From Mya arenaria (taxonomy: Eukaryota > Mollusca > Bivalvia > Myida > Myidae), in NCBI RefSeq assembly GCF_026914265.1, contig NC_069124.1, forward strand, positions 89,370,628 through 89,434,627: a stretch of DNA of 64,000 nt. Direction: 5' to 3'. The stretch's first letter is position 1. The number at the start of each line of letters is the position of its first letter. A model generated the notes under the pieces. It was not told where the DNA came from. It saw only the letters and a list, made by a program, of their open reading frames with translations, and made no database searches. Below, piece after piece: positions 1 through 11,500 of this stretch. Both the position numbers and the translations under genes were made by a program.

Positions 1-475
1 TAACTTGTTTTTTACCCATTAAAAAGGCAGTGATTATGCTACAGCCTGACAAAACAAACTTGGAAACCATTGCCCGACCCCACGTTTTAAAGGCTGCTGA
101 CCCTATTGCTAAGGCTAATGTTCCATTTCTGATTATAAAGAAACAAATAACAATAGCCCTGAATGTAAACCTGACCCACATCTCATAAAAAAGTGACTAG
201 ATTCATTTAGTTTATTTATTTATTTGCTGTGAAAGGCTGGTGATCCAACCTACTAGTTATCGCAGTCCCACAATTTTGGCATAAAGTTTATTTGTTAAAA
301 TATTATTTGTGATGTAACCTTTCACAAACTATTGTTTTTGTACGGCCTGATGCAATGGTTGTTAGAAACTGTAATGGCTGTTGACAAGACTCTTTTTGTT
401 GCTTACAATTAATCCGAAAATGTCTGATGTTATTTTCAACTACATCTGTATTGTGGTTTTATCCATGATATCTAG
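1..475. other. Upstream intron of the FKBP gene, no exon recognised
   Basis: AT-rich sequence ahead of the first exon I can support. The N-terminal nucleoplasmin-like half expected for an FKBP46/FKBP39 protein is not here and should lie upstream of the window. The stretch ends in a usable acceptor (ctag) at 472-475. Confidence 0.5.
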
Positions 476-3400
476 CTCCAGAACTGGTGGAAGGGAAGAG
501 GAAAAAGAAGCCTGACATCACAATGGCGAAGAAAAAGATGAAGTGGCTTACACCGGAGGTAATGTTAACAATCCTACATTTTCACAGTTCACATTCTGGA
601 AAAGTCAATCTAAATGGATTGATTAATTGACAATTATTTTGTTTTGTTCTTTATCAATATGACTTAAAATCAGTGGAATATATTGACCAGTATTATTAAA
701 GTGACGCTGTTATTTAAGTATACTTACACATGTATAACAAACATAGATTTTAAGTGATAAACCTTTCACTACTACTAAATAATGCATTTATGGAAAATAT
801 TAATTACTGATAACAAGATTGTAGCTGTGTATTTAATAGCTGAAAATGCACAAATATAATAAATGATTGGTGAGTGCTAAAAGATTTAGATAGAAATACC
901 ATGTTTTCTGCACCTTTCTTTTGGTATCATTCATAAAAAAACATTGTTTGTGATATTTTTTCATCCTGTTCGGTAAATAAAAACCATTGTATTAATTGTG
1001 GTACATCTTATTTGGGAGTAAGAGTGCATCTTTAAGTGTTCCTTTTCTGGTATTGACAGAAACTGTTGTTCTATGTTCAGGGCTTTTTCTGCCCATTTTG
1101 AAAAAAAGACCCTAGACATTTTGGGAAATTTTACGTTGTGGAAATGCCGAAATTGGAACATTTTACAGTAAAAAGAAAAAGTGTCTAGTCTCCTGCGAAT
1201 TAGGAAATGATTAAATATTAGTTTATTTTTCCTTTAAAAGACCCACAATGGCTGAAATATCAGTCCTTGTGTAAATATCTATTGCAATAAATCATGACAG
1301 ATAATATTTCATATTTCAGATCTCTGAATGTGATGAAAATCAATGATTTCTAAGTTCAATTACCAAAAAAACTTCACATCACATAATTTATTAGGATGTT
1401 GAAAATTAACCAGTACAGGTAAAAAGAATTTCTGGAAAAAAAAGAATTTTTCTTTTTTTATTTGGGGATTGGGATTTTTTTTGAAGATTGGGAAAAAATA
1501 TGTTATATTTTGCTTTGGGAATGGGTCCGATAGGCGGACCCGTGGGTACTATAGAAAAGGCCCTGATGTTATCACAACATTGATTTGTTGTTTGTAGTTT
1601 TTTTATGCCATAATATTGAGCTATATTTTACAGGACAATGTTAGTGATGACAGTGATAAAGATAGTGATGAGGAGCTGGATGATGATGATGATGGCGATG
1701 ACGATGATGACTTCTTGAATGATGAATCATTCGTAAGATGTTTTTCACAAAATTTTGTTGAAAGCAGTTTTTAGCTTGACTATTCGAAGAGCTATACTTC
1801 TCATCCTAGCATCCTCGGTAATGTCACTTCTTGGTTAAGGTTTTGCATGTAACCTCATTTAATTCCATATCTCAGCAAATACCTCATGTATACCATTAGA
1901 ACTTAACACAGTGTTTCCAACCATCCAACTTACTTTAACTTACTTAGTTAAGTGACATTACGCTATCTTGAATATAAAGCAAATTATGGACTTTTATTAA
2001 TCAAATTAAACATTGCCGTTAAGATTTTGCATGAAGCACACATAAGTCCATATCTCAGCAACTACTTCATGAATTGCATTGAAACTTTATACAAAGATTC
2101 ACAATCAACCACCAAACTTGTTTAATCAAGTGTACTCATAATGCAAATTATGGCAATTTATTCTAGTTAGGTTTTGTGCATGTAATGGTTTTTAACAAAG
2201 ATCCATGCATCTAACCTTTGCAATCCATAAAGTTAAAAGGGATGGAATAGTTGAGTGCGCTGTCTCTGTGACAGCTCCTTTTGTAGTATGAGTGTCCTGG
2301 GTAGTACAGGTTTTCTGGAAACTGTTCAAATTGGAAAGGCAAGGGAAAATAAGCGTCTTTAACTTTAGTCATCTTTTGCTGAAAGGCATCAAAGCCAAAC
2401 CAACCCACCATTATCATATGTTATATGCAGTTTCATATTTGAATGTTATATTTTGATTGGACAGTTGGACATGGAGGCCGAGGAGGGGGACAGTGATGAG
2501 GAGGAGGAATCAGAGGGTGAGTTCTCATTGGCTGCAGGAACATAATTGTTGGATTTCTGAATAAGTTTCAACTTTATTTATTAAACAACAATTTTGAAGA
2601 AATTATATTATTTTGTGCCAAGTCACTCTTGTTTGCATGATGTTGCGTGAATGTGTGGTCTTGTGTTGTGGGGGAAAATTGAAAAAAAAAACACTTGTCT
2701 GGCTTAGTGACCATCAATTAACCTTACATATGCCCAGGCTGTTGGATTCTAGGCCTGGGTGCATGTGAGGTAAGTTAGTGGTCACCAGGTTGTCTGGTCA
2801 TCGCAGTGACAAGCACACCACCCACCAAGTTGACCTGGGTTTGAATGTTTGAATTGACTGAAATCAGCTTCTTATGTTCTGATGGGCTGCATGAAATCAT
2901 ATTTTTTTTACTATTGATCTTGTCCTGTAGTTTACAATGTAGTATAAATTGCTGAAAAAAATTGGCTTTTAAACTTCTGCCTGTCTGTAGAAATTCAGCT
3001 TGAAACTTGAAAACAGACATTATTTTATATTTTTCTTAATTCGTTGAAAAATTGTGCCATATTGACACCAATGTAAATACTTGTAGGTCAAATACTTGTT
3101 TTCGCTTGTTATTAGCTTTTGGAGTACATTGAAGTATTGTTGGTGTCTTGGTGTAAAGTTGCATATTGTTTAATTTTGTTTTTGTTTAGCTTAAAAGTGA
3201 TGTCCTCTTATATGTATTTCAGAGGAAGAGGTGACTCCAGCAAAGAAGAAGAAAGAACAGCAGAAAACACCTAAAGACAAGAAGGATAAAAAGACTCCCG
3301 GAAAGGAAACGCCGAAGAATAAGAGCAAGGAAGAACAGAAGGTATTCTCAATGACCCACACAACAAAATATTTGCCCTCAAGACTTCTGAAGAAATGATA

Positions 3401-5054
3401 ACATATATATATTGATGTTGTGTCATAAAATGACCATGCTTACTGTTATAATTATGTATACTGTATCCAATCCATTTGTACCCTTATATTGTTAAACATT
3501 GTACTTGTCTGTTAAAAGAAAGATAATGCTACTTCACAAAAATATAAAAGGTATAAAATAGCAGTTGTATCAATGTGATGTCTCAATGCCCCTACAGACC
3601 CCCACTGTGACCCCCGGGGGAGATGCTGAAACAACATCCGCCAAGAAGAAGAAGAAGAAAAAGAAGAACAAGCAGGCAGGAGAAACTCCGAAGGCAAATG
3701 GAGAGGGTGGACAAGCACAGGTAGAGGCTGGCTCTGTTGTTTCTGAAGTATTAATAAAAAAATTATATAAATGTTCACTCAAGCTTGTATTGACGAACGT
3801 TGTGCCTTCATGCTCTCTCACTACTTCCTACAACACTCTAAATGGCTTGAATTATTAGCTTTATTATTACGATGGTGAAATCATTTCTTCCTGACCAGAC
3901 TCCAAAGTTAGATCAGAGCCAGAGCAAAACCCCGAAGTCAAAGGAGCAGTCGAAGACTCCGAAGAAGCAAGTGTTAGCAGGAGGAACCATAATGGAGGAG
4001 ATCAGGGTGGGAGATGGACCAGCAGTTAAGAAGGGGAAAATGGTATGTATGACTCAAAATATATATATACTAAATCTAAAGCTGTATTCGTGATATAATA
4101 TTGGCCCATCAAAATCTTATCATATAAGTCACAGACTTTTAACATTCAAAACTTGTATGTCGAAAGGAAATGGAAAAAAAATGTGTTATAATTTTTTTGT
4201 CTACTTTGATGATTAAAATATGCTTTTAAATATTGCCATATTATAATGACATATTGGTTACTGTGTATGATTCCAGGCCCATATGTACTACGTTGGGAAG
4301 CTGCAGAAGGATGGTCGCCAGTTTGACTCCTGTCTCCATGGCAAGCCGTTCCGCTTCCGACTGGGCAAAGGGGAGGTAATCAAGGGCTGGGACGTTGGTG
4401 TGGATGGTAAGCTTCTTGCATTGACTTGGTTTCTTTTGACCTTACCTGTATTAGAATCTAACCCAATTGTTGATCATTTAAAAAAAAATGGTGTGGGGGG
4501 GGGAAATATGCTAGATGATTGTGCAATACAGTTTGATAGATTTATGTCTGCACTCTGAACTGGGTTCATTTGGCTGTTTAAGCTGATGAATTTGTAAGTT
4601 ATTGTATTATGAAGTTTATTTCACCAAATGTAATGCTGTGTCAAGAAAGAAGTTGCAAGATTTGTATGTGAATACTTTCATAAGTGGATTATTTTTTATG
4701 ATTTTATGTTTGTATTTTCCTCAGGTATGAAGATTGGAGGAAAGCGAAGACTGACAGTCCCCCCTCAGGCTGGGTAAGTATCCAATAGGGAGGTTACCAT
4801 GAGCATTTGTCTGCAGGTATTAAAGCAAAAAGTGTAACATTACTGTTTGGGAAAATTGACTTCAGGCATTTCATGTAGTTTTATCAAAGATTAAAGTTAT
4901 TAAATAAGAAGCCTTTTTTGGGTAACAAGAGTTAATGTTTGTATGCAAAATGAGTATGAGGCTGTTTATTTACAGGTATGGCAATCAGAGGTCAGGCCCC
5001 ATTCCACCAAACAGCACGCTTGTGTTTGAAGTGGAGTTGAAAAACGTCAGTTGA
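476..5054 (+). CDS. FKBP46/FKBP39-type nuclear peptidyl-prolyl isomerase (3' part)
   Basis: Peptidyl-prolyl cis-trans isomerase of the nucleolar FKBP46/FKBP39/Fpr3-4 group, whose members bind histones and chromatin. Exons, each with AG/GT borders and matching phase: 476-558, 1634-1732, 2465-2516, 3223-3341, 3598-3720, 3899-4042, 4277-4406, 4725-4773, 4976-5054. They encode about 291 residues plus a partial first codon. The order is a basic segment, a long Asp/Glu/Ser-rich acidic tract, a Lys-rich segment with repeated TPK motifs (nuclear localisation), then a C-terminal FKBP domain. That domain starts near [13 protein letters not shown] and contains [36 protein letters not shown] and [15 protein letters not shown], then the stop. 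The FK506-pocket Trp (GWDVG) is kept. The N-terminal nucleoplasmin-like domain lies outside the window. Family assignment is firm; the exact orthologue is inferred. Confidence 0.9.
696..1035 (+). mobile_element. Short inverted-repeat element A (MITE-like), copy 1
   Basis: About 340 bp in FKBP intron 1. It begins TTAAAGTGACGCTG and ends GTGCATCTTTAA, so the ends are imperfect inverted repeats around TTAAAG. A diverged copy in opposite orientation lies at 40875-41246; shared stretches include the AATAATGCATTTATG region and the GATTGGTGAGTGCTAAAA region. No coding potential. Class is inferred (non-autonomous DNA element). Confidence 0.65.
1078..1565 (+). mobile_element. Short inverted-repeat element B (hAT-like MITE), copy 1
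   Basis: About 490 bp in FKBP intron 1. The ends are CAGGGCTTTTTCT on the left and AGAAAAGGCCCTG on the right, a near-perfect terminal inverted repeat of the CAGGG type typical of hAT elements. A second, inverted copy with an insertion is at 17443-18511. Both contain a GGGTCCGATAGGCGGACCC-like palindrome near one end. No clean 8-bp target duplication was found. Confidence 0.6.
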
Positions 5055-5805
5055 AATGCCTGCCCCACTCAACTCAGCAGATACAGTACCAGTGACAGGG
5101 ATCCATAAAGTGCATTGTACACTCAACACATCTACAGCTAAAGTTTTAACTTGCAAGACTGGCTCTTGTTTATCTTATCTTTTATAACTGGGAGTGGTAT
5201 TATTCACATCATAAGAAACTTTAAGGATTGAGTTTTTATCACTCACTTGTTATGAAACTTCGAATGCACTTTTTACTGTTTCTTTTTTGTTTTTCACTTT
5301 GTTTAAAGCAATTAAAACATGGCATTCAAAATATTTAAGTGCAGGTGAATCTGTACTCTAAACACATGTAATAAGCTTACAGTTATGAGGTACTTTTGTT
5401 AATTATTTTGTGGCATTAATTCTCGTTGATGTATATTGTATTACATGTATATTTAGTGTATCATTTACCCAAATGACATGCAAACAGAAGCATAACAGTA
5501 TGTGATCATGCAGTCATGAATTTGCCCGTAGTTGTAGGAGATATTAAATGGTTCGCCACTGAGCTTGGGCAAACATGTATAAAACACACAACAATAGGTG
5601 ATATTAATTTGATGTAATACCTGTACAAGTAAAATTTATTTTTTAGTTCATGTTAAACAAAACATTGAATAATGGTAGTGTTTTTCATTGGTATTGGTTT
5701 CTTTCTTTGAGAAATTTTAAGTATAACAGTACTAATTCATTGTAAAAATTATGTTTTATAAATGAGTATGTGTATATTTTTCAATGATATCACAATAAAG
5801 GAAAA
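5055..5805 (+). other. FKBP gene 3' UTR with polyadenylation signal
   Basis: AT-rich sequence after the stop codon with no open reading frame of note. A canonical AATAAA at 5794-5799 followed by an A-rich stretch is the likely polyadenylation site. Confidence 0.55.
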
Positions 5806-6365
5806 AAAGTTTATAGATTAAATGGTTTTAAAATGTCTTGTTCAGTTACTAGGGTTATTTGTAGACATGTTGCTAACTACTAGTATAATGTAGGCATTTG
5901 GCCAGGTCACTCGAACAACAGGCAACCTGGAAGTTTCTTCGCATAAACGGTGTTAATGCTGTCTGTACATTCAGTCCCGCCTTCTTCCTCATACGGCCCA
6001 TGCATTGTCAGTTTGATCAATATGTACAACAAAAAGCCCTAAAGTATTGTCGTTTTTGTTTTTCTCTGAACAGTTGTTAATTATTGAATCGAAGAAGTAC
6101 TTCATTAAAATTCATTTGACTGATTCTTTTAAAATACTGACCAAATTAATTAAATAGTTCTTTTATATAATGGGTGTGGGGGAGCGAGTATATTTCTTCT
6201 GTTAGTTAATGTGAGCGGCATTCGGAGGTGCGTGCGATATGAAGGATAAACCCTAGTTAAGCTGAGTTCAGTAACATTCTGGTATCAATCTGAGCGTTCT
6301 TTTTGTGCTATATATTCTGTTTGTGCTGGTAACTTGGATTTTGTCAAGATCATCTCGATTTAAAG

Positions 6366-6885
6366 ATGTTCCGAGGCCCTAGGGTCCCGTTTTTATTGGC
6401 CAAGGCCTTGGGTATAAATCCAGGAAGTCTGATACACAAGTTAACGGAACTTCAAAAAGAATACGTAGACTTGTTTCAGGTGACATGTTCTGTATCAGTC
6501 ATCTGGTTCTGAACAGTGAAAAGGTGATCTGGAAAGTTGTCACGGACAGATTTGAAAACCCACACGAGCGCCAACGTTTTTTTCCGCATAGTACGTGAAC
6601 TACGGGCGTCGGAGCGTGACCTTCATACCAGAGGGGTACGGCTCCGTCCAGGGTAAGATGCGGAATGAAGTGCATGGTGAAAGCGCTCCACTACTACGGC
6701 GACGAGGAAATTCCCATGGAGTTGAGGATGAGGACATGTTCTTGGACCTGGTGACCGAAAATAACTACTTCCTGGGGCTTCAAGCTTCCTGCCGGGAATC
6801 TACAGCCGCAGATTGCGCCATCAAAACGCTGTGGATGGAATCGTCGAACGCTACTTTAATGAACAAAGGGTAAGAAGAATGTAAA
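6366..6885 (+). pseudogene. Degraded protein-coding patch, family not recognised
   Basis: This patch is less AT-rich than its surroundings. At 6366 an ATG opens a 38-codon stretch (MFRGPRVPFLLAKALGINPG...) that runs to a possible GT donor at 6480. At 6595-6873 protein-like sequence is spread over two frames: VKALHYYGDEEIPMELR in one, MFLDLVTENNYFLGLQ in the next, then AGIYSRRLRHQNAVDGI back in another. Such hopping suggests an old coding region broken by indels, perhaps from a transposon. I do not recognise the family with any confidence. Confidence 0.35.
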
Positions 6886-7931
6886 GACATTTACGAAAAC
6901 ATAAATTAAATTATCCGCTATGGAACAATTGAAGTACATGTGGATTTGTTCTCATTCAGGGACGTATAATGCCTCTCAGTCACCATGTATCTGTATCATA
7001 AGCTCCATTTCCTTGACAACACTTAATTTAAGGGTAACAGAAGATTTGGATTGAACACTGTTAAGACCCTTATAACAGATCCAAGCTAAGCAGTAAGCAC
7101 CCTACTTTTATAAAGGTATTCTCATTTTGAAAAGTTCTGAGTCTTGAGAAAAATTATCTTCCAAACTAGACTGTATTATCATATATTGGCTGTTAAAATC
7201 TGCTTGAATATTAGAAGAATGAAAGAAAAGCCCAACATAAAGAATCCGTTCATTTTGAGAAGAGACCGTATTTGCTTAACCACGAATTGCCAAAAACTAG
7301 ACACGTGCCGATTTAGAAGTAATCCACGTACCCGACTCATCTAATGATTCCTGGAAAAAAAACTTTAACGCATAAATCAATTAAAAAAAATGGAAAGTAC
7401 AAGCGAAAACGGTAATATCCCACATTCACTTAATGAACATTAAGTTTGAAGATGAACATATGCCAACGAAGTAATATCAGCGTTTATATACGGGGGTTGT
7501 CAATTTATAGCTACGTGGTCACAAAGTCCCCAGTGCAAATCCATTATACTGGCAAACAACATATGATTTTATCTTAACAAGAAATATGAAAACGGAATTA
7601 TTAATCTTGTGGACACTTCAAGAAATGTGCGTTTGAAATACAACTTGAATTATCCAATTCTCCGAAATGTATAAAAAAAAAATAAAACGGGACAAAACAA
7701 ATACACGTTTCAGTTCCGGGCATTTAACGACAAAAGACCGTGACGGTTAAACGAGCCAGAACTTTTATACTTTTACTTTTATACAACGGTATGGAATGTT
7801 AGATTTCACGTTCTGGAAGTAGGAGACTGACTCCGTACGTTAAAATCTCAAAACTTCCGAAGATACCTTTTGTTTCTCGGCGTTTTCTATAGTATATTAT
7901 ATAGTTGCTGTTGCTGCTGCTGTTGTTGCTG

Positions 7932-8062
7932 TTTAACCCCACCCCACTTATCCGGCTTGTTGACCAGGCTAACCAAACTCACAAACGCCCAGGCCAGGAA
8001 TCAAACCCGGGTCGCCTTGGTGAGAAGCGAGTGCGCTAACCACTGCGGCTTACCGGACAAAA
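7932..8062 (-). mobile_element. tRNA-derived SINE
   Basis: Read on the minus strand it begins with a tRNA-like head: an A-box-like region (GCAGTGGTTAGCGCACTCG) and a B-box-like GGTTTGATTCC, followed by a short tRNA-unrelated tail. The spacing fits an RNA polymerase III promoter. It does not fold into a convincing intact tRNA, so I call it a SINE copy. Confidence 0.65.
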
Positions 8063-8522
8063 CCTAATACTAATGTATGATTTACAATCACATAAAAATC
8101 TGATCATAATTGAAGCTTATATGTTCACATAAATAAATTCACCCTTATCCGGGTTAACTTTCCGGGAAATAGCGGATATGTCCCGTTATACGATAATTTA
8201 TAACCGTGACTATACTGTTTCTTTGTTGTTTTTTATTCAAACAGTTTCAATATATTCAACACAATATAAAAAAATCAAATGGATTAGATATCTAATGTTG
8301 AAATTCTCTCTCTCTCTCTCCCTCTGTACAATTTGTGATCGATAAGGAATTATCTTCAAGATATCGAAACTATCAGTCATATGTAGCCTTTATTTGAAAG
8401 CGACGATTTGATAGAATAACTGCACCGGAAGTATATTTAATTGGGATTTGTATTTTCGTTGTCAACTAAGTTCTTGCTCAAACTATTCATTTGTTTTGCC
8501 GCTTACATCTAAACGCTTCATT

Positions 8523-11500
8523 ATGCCAGACTTCTGGATTGCAGAAAGTGTTAAAGATCGATCTTTTGATGATTATTACGAGCTCGGTAAAGAACTCGGA
8601 AGGTAATTCTTTAAATTGACGCACTTGTTTACATTGGTAACCACTATTATAAATAGTTAATTTTTAAACTGATTAGACTTTTGTCAAAGATCAGTGCTGA
8701 AAATATTAATGGCATTTACTACTTCCATTTGACTGAAAGCAAAGCCAATGTTGTCACATTTAATAAAATCTATAGCAAGATAGCTATGCACAATAGCAAT
8801 GTAGGGTGTGTGAATAAGATTACGAGCCACCCTGTTAGCTCAGTTTGTTAGAGCGCGGTGCTTGTGTTCTGGTGGTCATGGGTTTGAGCCTTACATGAGG
8901 CTCACTTTTCCTACAAAGTTTACTGTACTGGTGTCAGAATTCAAAGGGAAGGGTGATTACATTGGGCTTAAAGGTTTATTTAGGAGGAGCGTACGTAGAT
9001 TGTGTGGGTAAGAACCAGCCATCTGGTTAGCTCAGTTGGTAAGGGCGCCTTGTGATTGTTCCAGCAGTCATTGGTTTGAGCCCCACATTGGGCACCCATT
9101 TCCTCTTAGGTTTACTTAAACGTTTTACCTACATGGCACTTTCCATTGGAATGGAAATTTAATTATCTTGTGACTTTATATGATGAATTAAAAGATTCTA
9201 TGGTGAGACATATTTTTATTTGCATTTTCAATATGCCAGTTGACTGGATGACAAAATATGCTACATAATAAGAAAATAGTATGACCATGACTGTTGATTT
9301 CTGCTTTTCAAGTGGGGCCACTTCGAAAGTATACAAGTGCAATGCAAAAGGAAGTGACCAAGCCTGGGCTGTAAAAGTTATCAACAAAAAGGTAGGAATT
9401 GTGTTTGGTATTCATAACTTGTCTTGATGGGAAATTTCTGCAGCATTCTGCATGCAATTGTTTGAATTCCCAATTGTTCAATTTGATTGAATGTAGAGGA
9501 ATCAGTAGAAAAGGAAATTTTACTTACATTGGTACTGGTTGACATTCAGAGTGTGTATACCACGTGATAAATATGTCATATATGCAACATTTTACTTAAA
9601 ATGAGGACTTAAAACAAAGATAACTTTTCTTTTACTACACCATTTTAAATGAAACAAAGGGCAGTCTATGCCTCTTAAAGAGCCCAGCCATCATTTTATT
9701 TACAGAGTTTGATAAGGTGATTAGTTTCATCAAACACTTAAACAATCCTGTTTCCAAAATAATGTTTTGACAGTGCTCCGTCAGACGGCAGTATTGTGAA
9801 AAGGTTTGTTGGAAGTGTTTTAAGAAACTAAACTCTCAATCAAACTCTGGTAAAGGACTGAAGGTGGGGCTCCGAGGGTGGCGTATGTTATGTTATGGAG
9901 GAATGTTATGTTATGGAGGAATACATATAAATATAAGATCGACACTAAATGTGCTCTAACTATTTATTGCGACATGTATTTTACGATATCTAATCTAGAA
10001 CTGATAAGCATGTGGCTGTGCCTAGGTATTTAACTTACTAGGGCAGATAACCCTTAGATGATAAAGCTATCATGTAACAGCGTAGACTGCACTATGTTTC
10101 ATTTAAAACGGTGAAGAAACATTGAAGTTATCTTTGTTTAAAGTCTTCATTTGAAGCAAAATATTGCTTTTACACATTTTAGCACATGGTATCCACACAC
10201 TGTCATTTAAACCCAAGATATTTCTGTTCCATATGTATGCTTTTCCAAAACTGATTATTTTTCAAGCTTTCACACTCAAATGTTCTGATTGAATAAATTT
10301 CCTTTGGGTTTCCTTACTACTTGATAAGCATCGAATGATCTTTAAACCAACCTTAATAAATTTAACCTGAGATTGTTAACTCATGTACTTGTAATATAAA
10401 TAGCTAGCAAGAGCAGTTAAACTTAACTATACATATCAAAAGTGATTGGTAACACCTGTTTTATAGCAAAATAATCAACAAATAAGCTGCACATATTATT
10501 GTATGAAACATTCTGTATTACAACACAATTAGATATGTGCATAAAAACTGTAGGACTTAAACATCTGTTTTAGGTTGACAGAAAAGTTGTGAAAACAGAG
10601 GTTGGGATTTTGCTGAAAATCTCGCATGTAAATGTGGTAAGAGAATATTTTGCACAATAGATTCAACACCTTATATTACTACATAAAAAAACACATTAAA
10701 TTATAATAGGTTATTGGAGAACTGCTGTTCAGAAAAATATATATCATAATGATAAAAAAAGAACTTTGCAAAATGAGAACTTTGTTTTTCTACACTGCAT
10801 GTTACTACTTAATGTTTAGATCCGAATGAAGGAGATATTTGAGACACCAACACAGATTCTGCTGGTGCTTGAGCTAGTGACAGGAGGAGAGCTTTTTGAA
10901 AGGTTTGTGTTTTATGTTTAAGCAGTAGCCTCGGGACTTTCATTCAGAACTACTCAACCATTAAACATCAGTGCATTTCTTATATAGATTAATAAGATCT
11001 GGAGCATTCAAATTTCAAATAATTGTGTTGCGGTAAGTCAGTGTATATAGAAATTTGGTCAGTGCACAATAAGTAACGTCCAAAGGACCTTATGATTTGG
11101 GATCACGATATCTGTGTACTGACCAAATGTTCATATTTGCAGATGACAGCAATTCTAAAATATTTAATGATTAAGGTTTTAGAAGAAAATGTAAATATTG
11201 ATTTAAAACTGATACACTCAGCTTTTATATTTGTTTCAGAATTGTTAATAGAGGAAAATACTCTGAGAAAGATGCTGCCCTAGCTGTAAGGGAGATGTTG
11301 GAAGGATTGGAGGTAAGATCTAGCTGTTATGGAGGTGTTTGAAGGATTGGAGGTAAGATCTAGCTGTTAGGGAGACGTGGAAGGATTGGAGGTAAGATTT
11401 AGCTGTTAGGGAGACGTGGAAGGATTGGAGGTAAGATCTAGCTGTTAGGGAGACGTGGAAGGATTGGAGGTAAGATTTAGCTGTTAGGGAGACGTGGAAG

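Larger units (their letters stand above)
5806..8522. other. Spacer between FKBP and CaMKIV genes
   Basis: Mostly AT-rich and anonymous. It holds a degraded coding patch (6366-6885), a CTG/TTG trinucleotide run near 7905-7933, a SINE at 7932-8062 and a short CT run near 8308. The last stretch before 8523 presumably contains the kinase promoter and 5' UTR. No TATA box stands out. Confidence 0.5.

Noticed and set aside
3570-3821. Reverse-strand frame opposite FKBP exon 5
   Set aside because: Antisense shadow of Lys-rich codons; the plus strand has matching splice phases and a clear domain.
8826-9100. Possible intact tRNA genes
   Set aside because: A and B boxes are present, but acceptor and anticodon stems do not pair well, and two copies share a non-tRNA body; SINE is the better explanation.
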